Made by a program: the position numbers and the translations under genes
Notes under the pieces: generated by a model
The model's database searches: none
Told to the model about the DNA's origin: nothing
Seen by the model: only the letters and a program-made list of their open reading frames with translations
Shown: one piece after another, positions 1 to 15,200 of the stretch
How positions within the stretch are numbered: position 1 is the first letter of the stretch
Layout of the letters: the number at the start of each line of letters is the position of its first letter
Source: Lamellibrachia columna
Lineage: Eukaryota > Annelida > Polychaeta > Sabellida > Siboglinidae
Length of the DNA stretch: 64,000 nt
NCBI GenBank assembly: GCA_963662155.1
Contig: OY759266.1
Coordinates: forward strand, 8,721,526 to 8,785,525
Direction: 5' to 3'

Positions 1-155
1 CACTGAGGACAGTGCCCCTCACACCGAGGACAATGCCCCTCACACCTAGTACAATGCCCCTCACACTGAAGACATTGTCCCTCACACTGAGGACAATGCC
101 CCTCACACTTAGGATAATGTCCCTCACCCTAAGGACAATGCCCCTCACACTGAGC
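1..155. repeat. 21-bp minisatellite
   Basis: About seven imperfect copies of a unit like cctcacactgaggacaatgcc. The array runs off the left edge and stops just before the first cadherin exon acceptor. Confidence 0.85.
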
Positions 156-165
156 TGTGTTTCAG

Positions 166-288
166 GGTGAACTGCAGTACGAGGTGCGGGGTGTCGCCCC
201 AGGGTCAGACTACTTCTACATAGAGAAAACATCGGGTGAATTGAAGGTGCTCAAGGCCCTGAACAGGGCGACAGCGGTCAGTTACAAG
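166..288 (+). CDS. Cadherin exon (first in window), second half of a CA repeat
   Basis: Acceptor tgtgtttcag and donor AAG/gtgagt bound 41 codons in phase 0. It reads GELQYEVRG...[15 protein letters not shown], the central strands of a cadherin repeat. The canonical LDRE is replaced by [11 protein letters not shown]. Confidence 0.85.
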
Positions 289-3200
289 GTGAGTAGGGTA
301 CCTGGTCACCCCTGTCAAGAGCTGGTGACAACAACACCTTGTCACACTGGGTGTCACAGCTTTCAACAGGTGACAGTGCGGTGTGTCATAGTTTCATGGG
401 GACAGTTGACGGTAAGGGGTGTCATACCTTTATGAAGACAGGTAACGTTATGTGATGTCATAACTTCATGGAGGCAGTTGAAATGATGTGGTGTCATGAC
501 ATTAGGTGAATAGGTGACATTTACTAGTGATGTCATAGCTTCATGTGGACAGATGGCATAGCTTCTTGGGGCCATGTAAGTATCATGGAAACCATCATGT
601 TTGTAATGGTTGCCGTAGAAATGAATTCTATCATGGATAGAAACTGCTTGAAAGAAACCATATAATCACGTGAGCATGATACGATGTTCATTCTAATGTG
701 AGATCTACTGAGTGGTGTTCATTGTATTGAGGTACTTGTTATTCTGTCCAGCTGTTGATTGCTGCATGGGATTCGGGCAACCCGAACGTTGTCATCACGA
801 CTGTCGTGACAATCACCATGAAGCGTAATGAGTTTGCACCAGAGTTCAGTCCAGACAACTACGAGGCAACGGTGTCAGAACATGATGCGGTTGGAACCAA
901 CGTCACAAGGGTCGTAGCAACTGACAATGACTTGTCAGTAAGTGTCATTTGAAGATGATGTTTAAAGTTATCCAATCAGATCGTTTTCATTGTAAAATCA
1001 TGTTATATAGTGTTAACTATATATATTCTAATTTGAACTTTCGTTTTAAGACCTTTAAAATGGGACTTAAAAGGTTCTAAATTTTATTTCGCTAAACAAA
1101 AATATAATGCGACAAAAAGTGGAAGTTTTGTATCGCTCAGTCATGCTTTTTGAACTATTGGTCTTAAATCTTATCAACCAAGCTGCACACTCCCTGTATA
1201 GAGCATGTTGGATGGATAAGGACTGGCTAGCAGAAGACCAAGAGAGGTGGAGGATTGCCTTGATTATATGGTGAACAATAGTGTAAAGGTGACACATTAG
1301 GGTGTGCTGATTGTCTCAGGGTCCAAAGAGCCAGCTCACCTATGACTTGGTTGGTGACGACTCAAGCCCACAGTTCTTCTTCGTTCACCCGAGCACTGGT
1401 GACATCATGATCAGTCGTCCTCTCACTGTCGACACTGATCGCACTTCCATCTATAAGGTAAGCCCGCACTAACCCGTTCAGCGTTGTATTAGTTCATTGT
1501 GATAGATGAATTATCTAGTAGCATGAATAAGTTAAGCAAGTTTTGAGCTTTATAGCACCAGTTATTTGCAGTGTTTGCAAAGTCTTGTTTCTTGGCTTCC
1601 TCGCAGACGGTCGCTATCACACAGTTGGTCCTGGTTGTTCTCTGCATTGCTGGTTAATTGGCGTATTTATAGTGGTGGACTACTTCTGGGTGCTTAGTAC
1701 AGTGAATTAAGACTAACCCTGACTGTGGAATATTTACATTAATGGTGCACACTACACTAGTTTAAAAAAGAATTAAAGTTTGAATCAGTCATATATGAGG
1801 AAAGAGTTGCATGCTGGTATGATGACTTAACTAATACAATTATAGCTACAATGACTGGTACAACAAGCAGCAAACATCAGCAGTGAACAGGTTTCACATT
1901 TATCTATGGGTAGAAGATGACTGTCATGTGAGACGTGGTCATGTGACCTACTGTCTAATCATGTGACCTTTTGTCCTGTCATGTGACAGCTGCGAGTGGT
2001 GGCACGAGACCAAGGCAGTCCCCAGCAGACAGCCACTGCCACGGTGACGGTGACAGTCAAGAGGAACCAGTATGCACCAGTGTTTGAAGCTGGCAGCTAT
2101 GCCGTCACCATCGCAGACACATTCACACCCAGTCTGCCTGTCCTCACAGTGCGAGCGTCAGATGCAGACACAGAAGTAAACGAACATTTCAGTCATTCAT
2201 ATTTCCTATGTTGCACATTTTTTATTCTAGTCAATCATTATTTATCCTTTTGAGATTGCAAAATTTTATTCCTCACTATTTATTTTGTACATTTACTTAC
2301 AAATACAAATTTGTATCGTTAATTAATCATGTCAAATTTTTGAGTGATTGTGCTATCTGAAAAATGCTTCAATATTATTATCATTATTGTGTTTTCTAAA
2401 ATGAAATAATGTCATTACAGCAGTTAAAAAACCATTGAATGACATGTTTTGTCTTTTTTCTTTGTTTGTTTCATATAATATTGTTTCATCAAACTAGTTA
2501 GTATATTCATGCAAAATGTTTTTGTATTATTGCCTCACAGATGTGACATTTTAAGAGAACATACTGTTGTATAGTGTCACCTTGTCACTGTACTTAGCAA
2601 GCTTTACATTGTGTCACATTGTGTCACATTGTGTCACAGGAACTAAACAGGAGGATTCGTTATACAATCCTCGACCAGACAACACCATCTCCCAACAAGA
2701 CGTTCTTCGTAATCAACCCCACTAGTGGGGTGATAGCCCTCAGTCGTTCATTGGAAGACAGTAACCTCAAGACATTTGTGGTAAGTACATATATCTGTGC
2801 ATAATCACAGTCCTAGTGGATTAAAATTTAGCTGAGCTGTAGTCAGTTAACAGTTAGAATCCTTGGTGCAATCGGATATTAATTTAAATTGCCCTTGACA
2901 CGACCCTTTATACCCCAGTTTAACCTTGGTCTACAGGTGGCTGAGTAGACTGGATATAATCAGTACGATGTCTATGTAACGTTTGTATCAGCATTTGTGA
3001 TATTACATTCTCCTTCAATTGCGTTATCATTCAGCCACATTATAGAATTAGGCTACCATTTAGGCAAAGGAAAACAAAAAGTGAAGAGAAAACAGGAAAC
3101 AGGAAACAGGAAATATTTATTCGTCCCAAAGACAACAAAACAGAGTATTCAACACAAAAACCATACAATATATTACATATATGTCGACATGATAAAACGA

Positions 3201-6200
3201 AATAATAAGAGTATAGAGTACGGTCTGAAAAATAAAAGATAATGTCATATAAGGGACGGGAGACTCCTACTAAGACTAAAAAATAATCGCTGTCGTAGGA
3301 GCCACCCTGTCGATTAATTTCTCCCGTTTTTAAATTATAAAAAGAAAAATCCCTATAGCTATTAATGCATAATTACTGAGTGAACAAAATTAATATAGAT
3401 ATGTCTGTATATTACAAATGCCAATTATATTCGTACAATCGGATATACATAGAGTGATTTTAACCAAGTAGGAACGGAGACATAGTCAGTCATGTTGACA
3501 TATATAACAATTTTGGATTGCACATTGTTCAATATATGTATTCAGATAATAAAGTTTGATATAATTTGAGAAACCATGTAAACTGTGAGTGGTGACCTTG
3601 TCTTTTAATAAATCAGGTGCATCATTATTTAAAAAACCTGGGCTTAAAGGACAGTGGAAAAGCATGACAGCCAGGTCAGGGTTGCAACATTAATCTGCCT
3701 TACCCTTTGTAATGGGAACTTTGGGGAAGAACTGCAAATGATCAGCAGTGTTGTCCTGCACATCTCTTTACTCTACACTGGCAGCTGCAGCAATTGTGAA
3801 TTTTGTGAATAACACAGTGCATACTTTTGTTAAAATCGGAATTGTCGTTGATTGGTAGCGCGGGTAACAAAGGTGTGAGTAACTGTATGCTATAGTATAT
3901 GGAACCAGACCACTTTTGCCCTTTTTTGCTGAAAGTCCAGTCAAAAATAATTTGCTTGTTTATCCGACGATTACACCAAAACTAAATAACACATCTGCAC
4001 AAGCGAGCCAACACATAGTGGTTGATACTACATAGTGGTGGATACTACATAGTGGTGGATACTACGGAGTGATGGATACTACATAGTGATGGATACTACA
4101 TAGTGGTGGATTCTACATAGTGGTGGATACTACATAGTGGTGGATTCTACATAGTGGTGGATACTACATAGTGGTGGATACTGCATAATGGTGGATACTG
4201 CATAGTGGTGGATTCTACATAGTGGTGGATACTACATAGTGGTGGTTACTACATAGTGGTGGTTACTACATAGTGGTGGATTCTACATAGGTTCAATTTG
4301 TCACAAAATTATTATAAAATGAGACAAGTGAAAATATCGAGTGGCTGGCTGCCTTAAAGCTGGATGTCATGGGTGAAAGACATCAGGTGACATGTGTGTT
4401 GTGTTGACAGATGACAGTGCAGGCGAGTGATGGGGGAATGCCCCCTCGCAGTCAGCAGATCAAAGTGACAGTGACCATCAGCACAGACAAGAACCTGCCG
4501 TCATTTGACAAGACTGACTACACGGCAGAGATGACTGAAGACCAAGAGGTTGGGGCCATTGTCATCAAGGTCTCAGCGTCCGATAAAGATGTAAGTATTA
4601 ATTTAGTTTATCTGTGTCTTTTTAGTAGTTTAGATACTGTCTGGCAAGCAAGTGTGACAGGGAGAGGGAGAGTAGAGGGTAGAGGGGAGACGGGGGAGGA
4701 AAGAGAGAGTGCATAAGGGGGATAGGAGAGTGGAGAGGGGAGATGAAAGAATGGAGAGGAGAGAGTGGAGTGGAGAGGGGAGGGGACAAGGGAGAGGAGA
4801 GGAGAGAGGGAGGCCAGAATTCTGTCAGGGAGACAAACAGAAAGAGATAATTTATTAATTTTACCTCTTCGAACACGAGGCCACTGAGACAGACATGTGT
4901 ACATAATATACAGTTAGTCATGTAGACAGTGCCCTGCCAGACAGACCGAGTATTGTCTGACAGACAGACAGGTCTTTCAGACAGATTGACAGACATAACA
5001 GGGTGCTGCCATGCAGTCAGACAAGTCATGGGTGTCTTGTGTTGCAGTGTGTAGTGAAGTATGACATTGTGGGAGATGGGCGTGCTGTTGAGTTGTTCAG
5101 TATAGAAGAAGACACTGGAGTGATCACTCTCACCAGACCCTTCACCATCGATGATGCCATCTTGTACAAGGTATGTACCATCCTTGATGTTGAGAATGTA
5201 TTTAGTAAGTGACATCTTGTACATGGTAAACTTCACAAGTGGTGTGAATTGTAAGCTTTATACATCTTGTGCATGGTATGATTGACACAACTTCTGAATG
5301 GTAAACTTTATACATAGTAAGCCACACACATTTTCTGAATTGTAAAGTTCACCCATCTTGTAAATGGCAAGATTTACACATTTTTCTAAATGGTAAACCT
5401 TATACATCTTGTACATGGTAAGATTGACACATTGTCTGAATGGTAAACATTCTAGATCTTGTACATGGTAAGCTTCGCAAATCTTATGAATGATAAACTT
5501 TACACATCTTTGACATGGTAAACTCTATCCTTTTTCTGAATGGTAAAGTTCTTGCATCTTGTAAATGGTAAGAGTTACACAGTGTATAAATTGGTAAATG
5601 TTATATATGTATGTTATACATCTTGTACATTGTGTCGTCTAGATCCGTGTTGTCACGTACGATTCGTGCAACCCACAACAGAAGAGAGTGGCCTTTGTGC
5701 ATGTAACCGTGAAACGTAACTACCAGGCTCCAAGCTTTGGCCAGACAGAGTACACTGTCAGTGTCCACGAGAAACAGCCGCTACATGACGTCATTCTCCA
5801 GATGAAGGCCACAGACCCAGACAAGGTCAGTATCACATCTACTTTAAATGTATGTTGGGACGTGGCCAAACTGTTCCATGTATTCAATGTTCCTTATATC
5901 TATGGGGACAGAAAATAGTGCAGGCCAGAACTGAGATTGCAAATTGTTCCTTTGAAAGTGATGTTCCTTTCATCAGGAGTCCTTGTTGCGTGAGGCCACT
6001 GTATATCTATGTAGCGTGAGACCACTGTATATCTATGTAGCGTGAGGCCACTGTATATCTATGTAGCGTGAGACCACTGTATATCTATGTAGCGTGAGGC
6101 CACTGTATATCTATGTAGCGTGAGGCCATTGTATATCTATGTAGCGTGAGACCACTGTATATCTATGTAGTGTGAGGCCACTGTATATCTATGTACCTTG

Positions 6201-9200
6201 AGGCCACTGTATATCTATGTAGCGTGAGGCCACTGTATATCTATGTAGCGTGAGGCCATTGTATATCTATGTAGCGTGAGGCCACTGTATATCTATGTAG
6301 TGTGAGGCCACTGTATATCTATGTATCGTGAGACCACTGTATATCTATGTAGCGTGAGGCCACTGTATATCTATGTAGCGAGAGGCCACTGTATATCTAT
6401 GTAGCGTGAGACCATTGTATATCTATGTAGCGTGAGGCCACTGTATATCTATGTAGCGTGAGGCCATTGTATATCTATGTAGCGTGAGGCCATTGTATAT
6501 CTATGTAGCGTGAGGCCATTGTATATCTATGTAGTGTGAGGCCACTGTATATCTATGTAACGTGAGGCCACTGTATATCTTATGGGCATATCTATGCCCA
6601 TAAGGCCGAAGTGCATCTCCTCCAGCTCGCTCTGTCAGCTGCTACACGTCTGGCTTCGTTCCAGCTGCTCCACCCCAGTATGCGTTTTTCATTTTCAATA
6701 GTTGATCGCCACGTTGTCTTTGGTCGACCAACCTTTCTTCTACCTTCAGGTGTCCAGGTCAATGCCGTCTCACATTTGCTGTTCTTGTCCATTCGTAGGA
6801 TATGTCCTACCCACTTCCATCTTCTTAACTTGACCTCAGTGCTGATTGTCTTAAATTTTGTTTTTGCGAGAATATCTCGATTTGATACAACGTATGGCCA
6901 TCGAATTTGTAGAATTTGTCTTAAACACTTGAAAAAAAAGAATCTAACTTTCTGTTGTCTCCTTCGTTAATTTTCCATGTTTCACTTCCATACAACACAC
7001 TTCTATGCTAGCATCTTGACTGTCCTAGTGCGATTTAATGAACCACATTTAATAAATATATACTTTGACTGTTATCTATCCAGTTTTTGATGAATTTTGA
7101 GTTTACGTTGTATGTGGAGGGAATGTAATTTCAAGTCTCCATTGTCCAGTCTGCACAAAACTTAATTGAAGTAACCCCTGTTGTTGTGGATGTGAGTAAA
7201 AGGAGGAATTGACAATCTTTTGTTAATTGAGGCCATGCACAAAATTTTTTTTTCCTTAAAAACTGGGAGATTTGTTCTCCAGTGTGGGAGACTGGGAGAT
7301 TTGATAGATTTCCGGGAGTCTCCTGGCGATTCTCGGAGACTTAACATGTATGTTCATCTATGTATGGTTTGCCCTTGTCAGATATCTGTAGGAAGAAGAA
7401 AATCACGAAACTGTAGAGTGGGTCTTACTGAGTACAACATATGTTGAACCCCTTGTTTCCATGGCAACAAACAAAATGGCTGCCATTTTGAAAAAATATA
7501 TACAAATTGAGAATCAATGCCATTTTTTTTACAAAGCAAACACCTATTTTTTGCAAAAAATACTTTTAAGTGTAACTTTTAAACTTTTTATTTCGATAAT
7601 GTGTTCTGCCAGCTGAAGAGAAGAGAAGAGAAAAATAAGCTGAATACAACACTCAAAACCTTATTTAGTTGCATAATTACTTCCAGAGATATCCTTCCAT
7701 TCAAATCTGAAAAACATTGTTTTGAGAAAACGCCCATCACAAATTGAAAAATGGCATTTATTACATGAAAGAGATATGATTTACCCATGAATAAATTTAG
7801 TGGTATGTAATTGTTATAAAAGTCAAGTCAGTAGAAATGTGCGAGGTTAGTCTAGTCTCAGGTTTGTTGCAAGATTTAACAAGATTTAACAAGATTTAAC
7901 AAGATTTGCCATCCAAGCCAAAGGCCCAGATGGCAAGTGGACAAGGAAGCCATTGGCTTATCGAGAGTCCAACAATGTTCATCTACTTATAGCCCGCCCT
8001 CCTGAGATATGTGTCAACCTTGTTTTTAAACATATTCACGCTGCTAGCAGTTACACAATCTGTTGACAATTTGTTCCATTCATTTATTGTCCTCTGTGAG
8101 AACGAGTGCTTCCTGATGTCCAATCTACATTGATCCTTTACTAATTTTACCTCATGTCCTCTAGTTCTGCTATCCTTCTTGAGTGAGAAAAACATATTTC
8201 TATCAATATTTTCATACCCATTCAATATCTTAAAAACTTCAATCTGATCTCCTCTTAACCTCCTTGTCTCTAGAGTTGTTAAACCACATTCTTTCAGGCG
8301 TTCTTCATAACTAAGGTCTCTCAGTTCTGGAATCATTTTAGTTGCTCTCCTTTGTATGCGTTCAAGCGTATCTATATCCTTCTTACGATATGGTCTCCAT
8401 GCTTGTATACAGTATTCTAAATGAGGTCTAACTATTGCTTTATAAAGAGGTATAATTAACTTTTTTCCCTTGTATGTTATGTTTCTTCTAATCAATCCAA
8501 GAATTTGATTACCCTTTGAAGCTGCAATACCACACTGCTCTGAAACTTTCATATCAGCGCTTATTGTAACTCCTAAGTCCTTTTCTTTTACAGTAGTACC
8601 CAGAACAGTATCTCCCATTCTATAGTTTACATTCAAGTTCCTATGTCCTGTATGTAGGCATTTACATTTCCCAAAATTGAACAACATCTGCCATTTCTCA
8701 GACCATTTCACTAATCTGTCTAGATCGTTTTGTAAATGTTGTTTATCACCATCAGTATTAACCTTTCTAAACAGTTTTGTGTCATCTGCAAATTTCAGTA
8801 CGTTACTTGTTATACTGTCGTCCAAGTCATTGATATAAATTAAGAATAATATAGGTCCTAATACTGATCCTTGAGGTACCCCACTCAAAACCGATTTCCA
8901 ATTTGAAACTTCTCCATCTACTACAACTCGTTGTCTTCTGTCAGTCAGCCATTGTTCTATCCAGTCAGTTATGCTATCCCCGATACCATGGGCTTTTAAT
9001 TTAAGTAGTAATCTTTAAGATAGAGCCAGGCTTCCAACAAATCAAACTCAGACTGTATTAATATACTATGTGTGTTCACAGGGCAATGCTGGCAAGGTTG
9101 AGTATGCCCTTGACCTGGAGTCATCCACCCCCACTGACATTGACAGGTGGTTCTACATCAACACGGTCACTGGTAACATCACTGTGGTCGGACAGCTTGA

Positions 9201-12200
9201 CCGGGACACTGCTCAGAGGATGACCTACACTGTAAGTCGATTGTGGATCTGACCAGTCTGTACACATGTTGTGGTTTCTAGAGTACAATGGTCTTATTAG
9301 GCTTCATTCACCTAGTCGGCCTTTTTTAGATGTGCTAACCACTACACTATCTAACCTCTAATTTATGTGTTGTCATCATTAGAATGCTGCATGGCATCAT
9401 CAGTCTATTGAATCTTTCAACTCAACTCTGTCCTTTGCAAAAAAAAATTTATATACCCAGTACTAAGTATTATTAACATCCGTAGGATTCTCAACTGGTT
9501 GAGATATGGGACAGTGTAGATACCCTTGTCATATAACGGTGGCAGTTTTTTCTGACTAAAAGGGTTACCCTGCCCACTACCCTCAGCACTGTAATAGGTT
9601 AATGTACTATTCAGTTTGTATCAACAAGTAATGGATAATATGGTGGGATAACAATAGCACCTTGGGCATTGAACATGTGACGATTATGGCCGTTTGGCAT
9701 ATACAGGTATGTCTGAAAACAGTGTCCCCATCACCTGTGTAGCTTTCAACACCATCAAATGTCTTCCACAGCTGTCCATTGTGGCTAAAGACAACGGCAT
9801 CCCACCAATGAGTGCCAAGGTCAGTGTGAAGGTCAAGGTCGCCCGCAACCTGAATGCTCCAACATTTCAACGAAGTCTGTACAACGTTTCTGTGCCAGAA
9901 ACTGCAAGTCTCGGGACACCAGTAATCCGTCCTACTGTGATCAAGGAACCCAGGGTAAGATTGCACTCCCTGCCAATCTTGTGCAGGTATTGTTGTGGGC
10001 AATGTTGTTGCTGTCCAAATACCAACTTATAGGCCTACATACAATATTGCTTTGAACAAATTTTCTCAAATATCTTTTTGTTAAATGTGTATGCCAAATG
10101 AAGCCTAGCTTCCATGTTAGGAATCATACAGGTGGCATTCTCTGCTGAAACTAATCACTAGTGTGGCATGATAACATGTGATAGAATGGTTAAAAAAATC
10201 AGAATGTCTACATGTGTGGTTTTTTACTGAAAATAAGTTTTATCGTAAGTTTTTTCGCTTAAATAAAATGCATTGTGTTGTAGGAGACATATACAGTCAC
10301 AATGTCGGGCTCTCGAGAGGCGTTAGAGTTGTTTGCGGTAGACCCGACAACTGGTGAAGTCACTGTCAAAAGTGACCTCAGTGCTGACACTCAGCTGTCA
10401 TATACAGTAAGTGTCACCAATATTAACAACACCATTAACAACACAAAAGTGACCTCAGTGCTGACACTCAGCTGTCATATACAGTAAGTGTCACCAATAT
10501 TAACAACACCATACGTCAAGTTTACAATAACGAAATTTCTAAAGTGCCTAAATCCTTATGTACCTCAACTCAGAGGTGCAATAAACAGATATAATTTCAT
10601 CATAGTTTTTAGGAACAGAGTGTCACAGATTTCGGTGGAGGTCATCGCAAAGTGGCTCGAAAACTAGGGGCGGGCCATACTTAAATCAAGCTCAACGAAT
10701 ATGTGTAGGATGTTTCCACAAATGAGAAGCAACACCAGGAAATAAACATGAATATGTTTATAATGAATCAAATCATATTAAACAGTACAAATGAATAAAG
10801 AAACTAACTCTCAAACAGGTTGGCAATGCCCTCAAACAAAAAAACTAGGTTCAACTGAATGTACGCCGTAGAGGCTATTCCTCTTTATAGCCGTAACACA
10901 GACATCAGTGTTAAGAAACCCGGCATGGCAGAAAGGCGTATTGCATAATTATAAGACAGTGTTCTGAAAACAAAGATAGTCACTGAAGTGTACACTATGA
11001 CGCACAAAGTCAACAATACTTCACCCTCACGATAATCGGCTGGGTTGAGTAGGCCGACAACTGAAATGGCTGTCGGTCACGTTGTCTCACCGCCGGTTGA
11101 ACACGCAGGTGGTACAAGTCTCATTCGGCTGCAGTGTTGCTGAGCCTGTAGTTGGCTGGAAAAACAGTAGACAGGTCATGGAGATGGGAACGTTATGTGA
11201 CGACGGCTTATGCGGACGCACTGGTGTCGCATCGGGGAAGATGGATGAACAGTTGGCTGGATGCACAGTAGGCCGGTCATCAATATGACATGGAGATGGT
11301 GAACATGTCGTGATGACAGCTCATGCAGATGCACTGGTGTCATATGCGGGGAAGACTGCTGAACAGTCACAGGTAGCCTGTAGGTAGAGGAGACGAGATA
11401 TGGCCAATGCAGACGGCCAACACAGATGGTCAACAATGCGCTGTCATTACCGGCATGGCATCGTGTTGTCTGGGTTTTCACCCGCTGTAGTCAGTGCAAG
11501 CGAAGTTGTAGAGGTTTTGCGACTTCGCGATTGACCGCGCACTCATCATACCGGGCCTTGCCGGACATCACCGTTGAAACTTTAATGCTGCATTTGTGTG
11601 TTCTCTCTCTCTTGAATACACTTTACTTAGCATCCTATGCCCATCACTTGGTAAATTCTTCTTCCTGGTACGAGTCAACCCTCTCTTCAAGTCTTATAGA
11701 CTTTCCTACCAAATCACAAAGTCAGCGTGAGCCAGTCAAAATTACTAAAAATCTACAGACGGTCCCATTACGATAATGCCCCTTAAACTATAATGTGCCA
11801 TGCCTAAAGCTAACCATCGTGGGTACAATTATTACATAATCTGTTCATGCCCCACGCCTAACGATAAACTTCTTGGGTTGGGCTCCCACACTACACTTGG
11901 ATACAGTTGCATAACTTGTTTACGCCATCCGTCTATGCACACATTTACCTCACCATATCCAAGAAAATATTCACATAATAACAATTCACAGAAATGCGAC
12001 ACAGGGTTTGGTGTGCGCTAATTAAAACACACTTTGTGACAATTTTAAATGTCTCAAAAATGTGTTACTAAGCTGGTGTTACATTACTAGATCTTTACAT
12101 GTGGAGCGCAGGTGCAGAGCTGTGTAAACTGACCCGAGCTTGTGTGCTGTAGCTGTACCTGAAGGTGACGGACCACGACCCCGCGCCTCGAAGTAGCACT

Positions 12201-15200
12201 ACACAGGTCATCATCTATGTCATACACAACCAGTATGCACCATTATTCAGACTGAGTGCCTACAATGTAACTATTGGGGAGTACATGCCCATGCGAAAAA
12301 CCATCATCATCACCACGGCAACAGACAAAGACCGTAGTTCGGTAAGTCCAACATCTGCATGCCCTGACATACTTTTACCCTAATTTCCCAGTATGATACA
12401 CCCGTAAGCATAAAATGCACACTGATGATGTGCTAAAATTTGCTAGAATTTCTATGTTATTACTTTGTAGCATCTTTCCCTGCTTATATGTTCATTAAAA
12501 AAAATTGTCACCCTTATTAGCCTAGTAACTTTTTAGCTTAACTTATTGATGTCTACATTTATCTTTTTAGTATTTATTTATTATTATTTATATTGTTATA
12601 TACAGTGCTGCTAACATTTATGGACATGGCACTATATAAAAATAAATATTATTATTGTCAACTTAATTTATTTTATTCTATGATATCATTTACTCTACAT
12701 CATGCTGCTGTTGTATTATTTTAAGATGAAATATTATATATAATTATATCTATGGTAATACAAGTCTTGTTTTACCACAACGTATTAGTTTTAGTATATC
12801 TTCTGTAAAGCACTGAACTGTATTGGATGTGGCGCAATATAAAATAAATACTGTTATTACTACATGTCTGTTACAGTCGAAGAGTGGTCAGTTGGAATAC
12901 AGTCTCACAGGCAGCGAGCCCACCCTCAATGCTACGAAGTTCTTCGTCATTAGTCCGTCACTTGGTATCGTCTCTCTCACCAGGGGGCTCTACAGAGAGG
13001 TGGCGCAATACAGACAAACATACTACATGGTGAGTTGGAGATACAGGTAGATGTCACTAGGTTTCAGTCAGAGAGATGCAGTACAATGTGTGTATCAGTG
13101 TTTAAGTGTCAAGCAAAACTGATCAGGTACGAATGCAAGTACATTTACTCAACATACATACGCAAGTATAAATATAACAGATCAAGTATATTTGAATCAT
13201 AATGCTTAGCAATGAGACATACTATATACATGTCCACCTATTCACATTAATAAATTTGGTATTTAAATATTTAAGGTAAATTTCAATATATACAGTTCTT
13301 TTTAAAACAACTTGCACATGTAATGATTGTAATGTCTTTGGTGGTTGGCATCTCGATTGGAATGACAACTAGTAACAGCATATGTATGGCTCGTTTTGTA
13401 TCTGTATTATTATGCTGTAGAACTCAACTAACTGTGCAATATGTCACCTTAGCCTTGTATATACATTTGCTGATGTTGACACTGTAAACTTTCATGCAAG
13501 ATGCTGGTGACAGTCCGAGACGCAGGGACACCGCAGAAGTCAGCCATAGCAACACTTCGTGTCAACGTGCTACGTAACGCGCACAAACCAGTCTTCGTTC
13601 GCCCCCAGTACACAGTCAACATCAATGAGACACTACCATCTGGCTCCACCATTCTCACTGTGACCGCCACAGACGCTGACGCTAAAGACCAGCCAGAGGT
13701 GCTTTATTATTTCTGACATTTAACTCCAAGATGTCTAGGAGTGGTTTATTTCCTTCTCTAGAATTAGTGAGTCCATGACAGTTTTTTTACATTTCCCTGT
13801 GTGGGATCTTTTACTTTCCCTGACATTGTTTAGGTATTGAATGGATATGAAAATATTGATAGAAATATTTGTTCTCACTTAAGAAAGATGGTAAAACTAG
13901 AAGACACAAAGTAACATTAGTGAAGGATCAGTGTAGATTGGAGATCAGAAAGTATTCATTCTCACAGAGGACAGTAAATTAATGATTATTTTATCTACAC
14001 ATTGTGTAAATGCTACTGCTCAGCATGAAACTTTACAAATATCTCTGGCGGGTTACCTATAGATAAAAAATAGTTGGACACTCGATAAACCAATGGTTTC
14101 CTTGTCCACTTGCCATCTGGGTATTTTGCCTTCCATGGTAACCTTACTAAATATGTGTGTGCTCAGTGGTAATTGTGAAAATTTAAGCTATTCTAAGGTG
14201 TAACCCCATCTTTCTTTAGACCCCGAATGCTGATATTACATATGAGATTGGCAAAAAGTACACAGAAGTGGCAAAGTACTTTGACATCAACCGCAAGACT
14301 GGAAGTCTGAGCATCACACGACCTCTTACTAATGACCAACTCCTGGCTGCTGAGTATAAGGTATGTAAGCAACTATTAAATAAGTGCACAATAAATATGC
14401 ACTGGTATCATTGTTGTAGTGGTATCATTGTTGCAGTGGTGTCATTGTTGTAGTGGTATCATTGTTGCAGTGGTGTCATTGTTGTAGTGGTTTCATTGTT
14501 GCAGTGGTATCATTGTTGTAGTGGTATCATTGTTGCAGTGGTATCATTGTTGCAGTGGTATCATTGTTGCAGTGGTATCATTGTTGCAGTGGTATCATTG
14601 TTGCAGTGGTATCATTGTTGTAGTGGTATCATTGTTGGAGTGGTATCATTGTTGCAGTGGTATCATTGTTGCAGTGGTGTCATTGTTGCAGTGGTGTCAT
14701 TGTTGCAGTGGTGTCATTGTTGCAGTGGTGTCATTGTTGCAGTGGTATCATTGTTGCAGTGGTATCATTGTTGCAGTGGTGTCATTGTTGCAGTGGTGTC
14801 ATTGTTGCAGTGGTGTCGTTGTTGCAGTGGTGTCGTTGTTGCAGTGGTGTCGTTGTTGCAGTGGTGTCGTTGTTGCAGTGGTGTCGTTGTTGCAGTGGTG
14901 TCGTTGTTGCAGTGGTATCGTTGTTGCAGTGGTATCATTGTTGCAGTGGTATCGTTGTTGCAGTGGTATCGTTGTTGCAGTGGTATCGTTGTTGCAGTGG
15001 TATCTTTGTTGCAGTGGTATCATTGTTGCAGTGGTGTCATTGTTGCAGTGGTGTCATTGTTGCAGTGGTATCATTGTTGCAGTGGTATCATTGTTGCAGT
15101 GGTATCATTGTTGCAGTGGTGTCATTGTTGTGGTATCGTTGTTGCAGTGGTATCGTTGTTGCAGTGGTATCGTTGCAGTGGTATCGTTGTTGCAGTGGTA

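Noticed and set aside
4608..5236. Minus-strand ORF of 204 codons opposite a cadherin exon
   Set aside because: Runs through purine-rich intron sequence (gagagggaga) and antisense to a well-supported exon.
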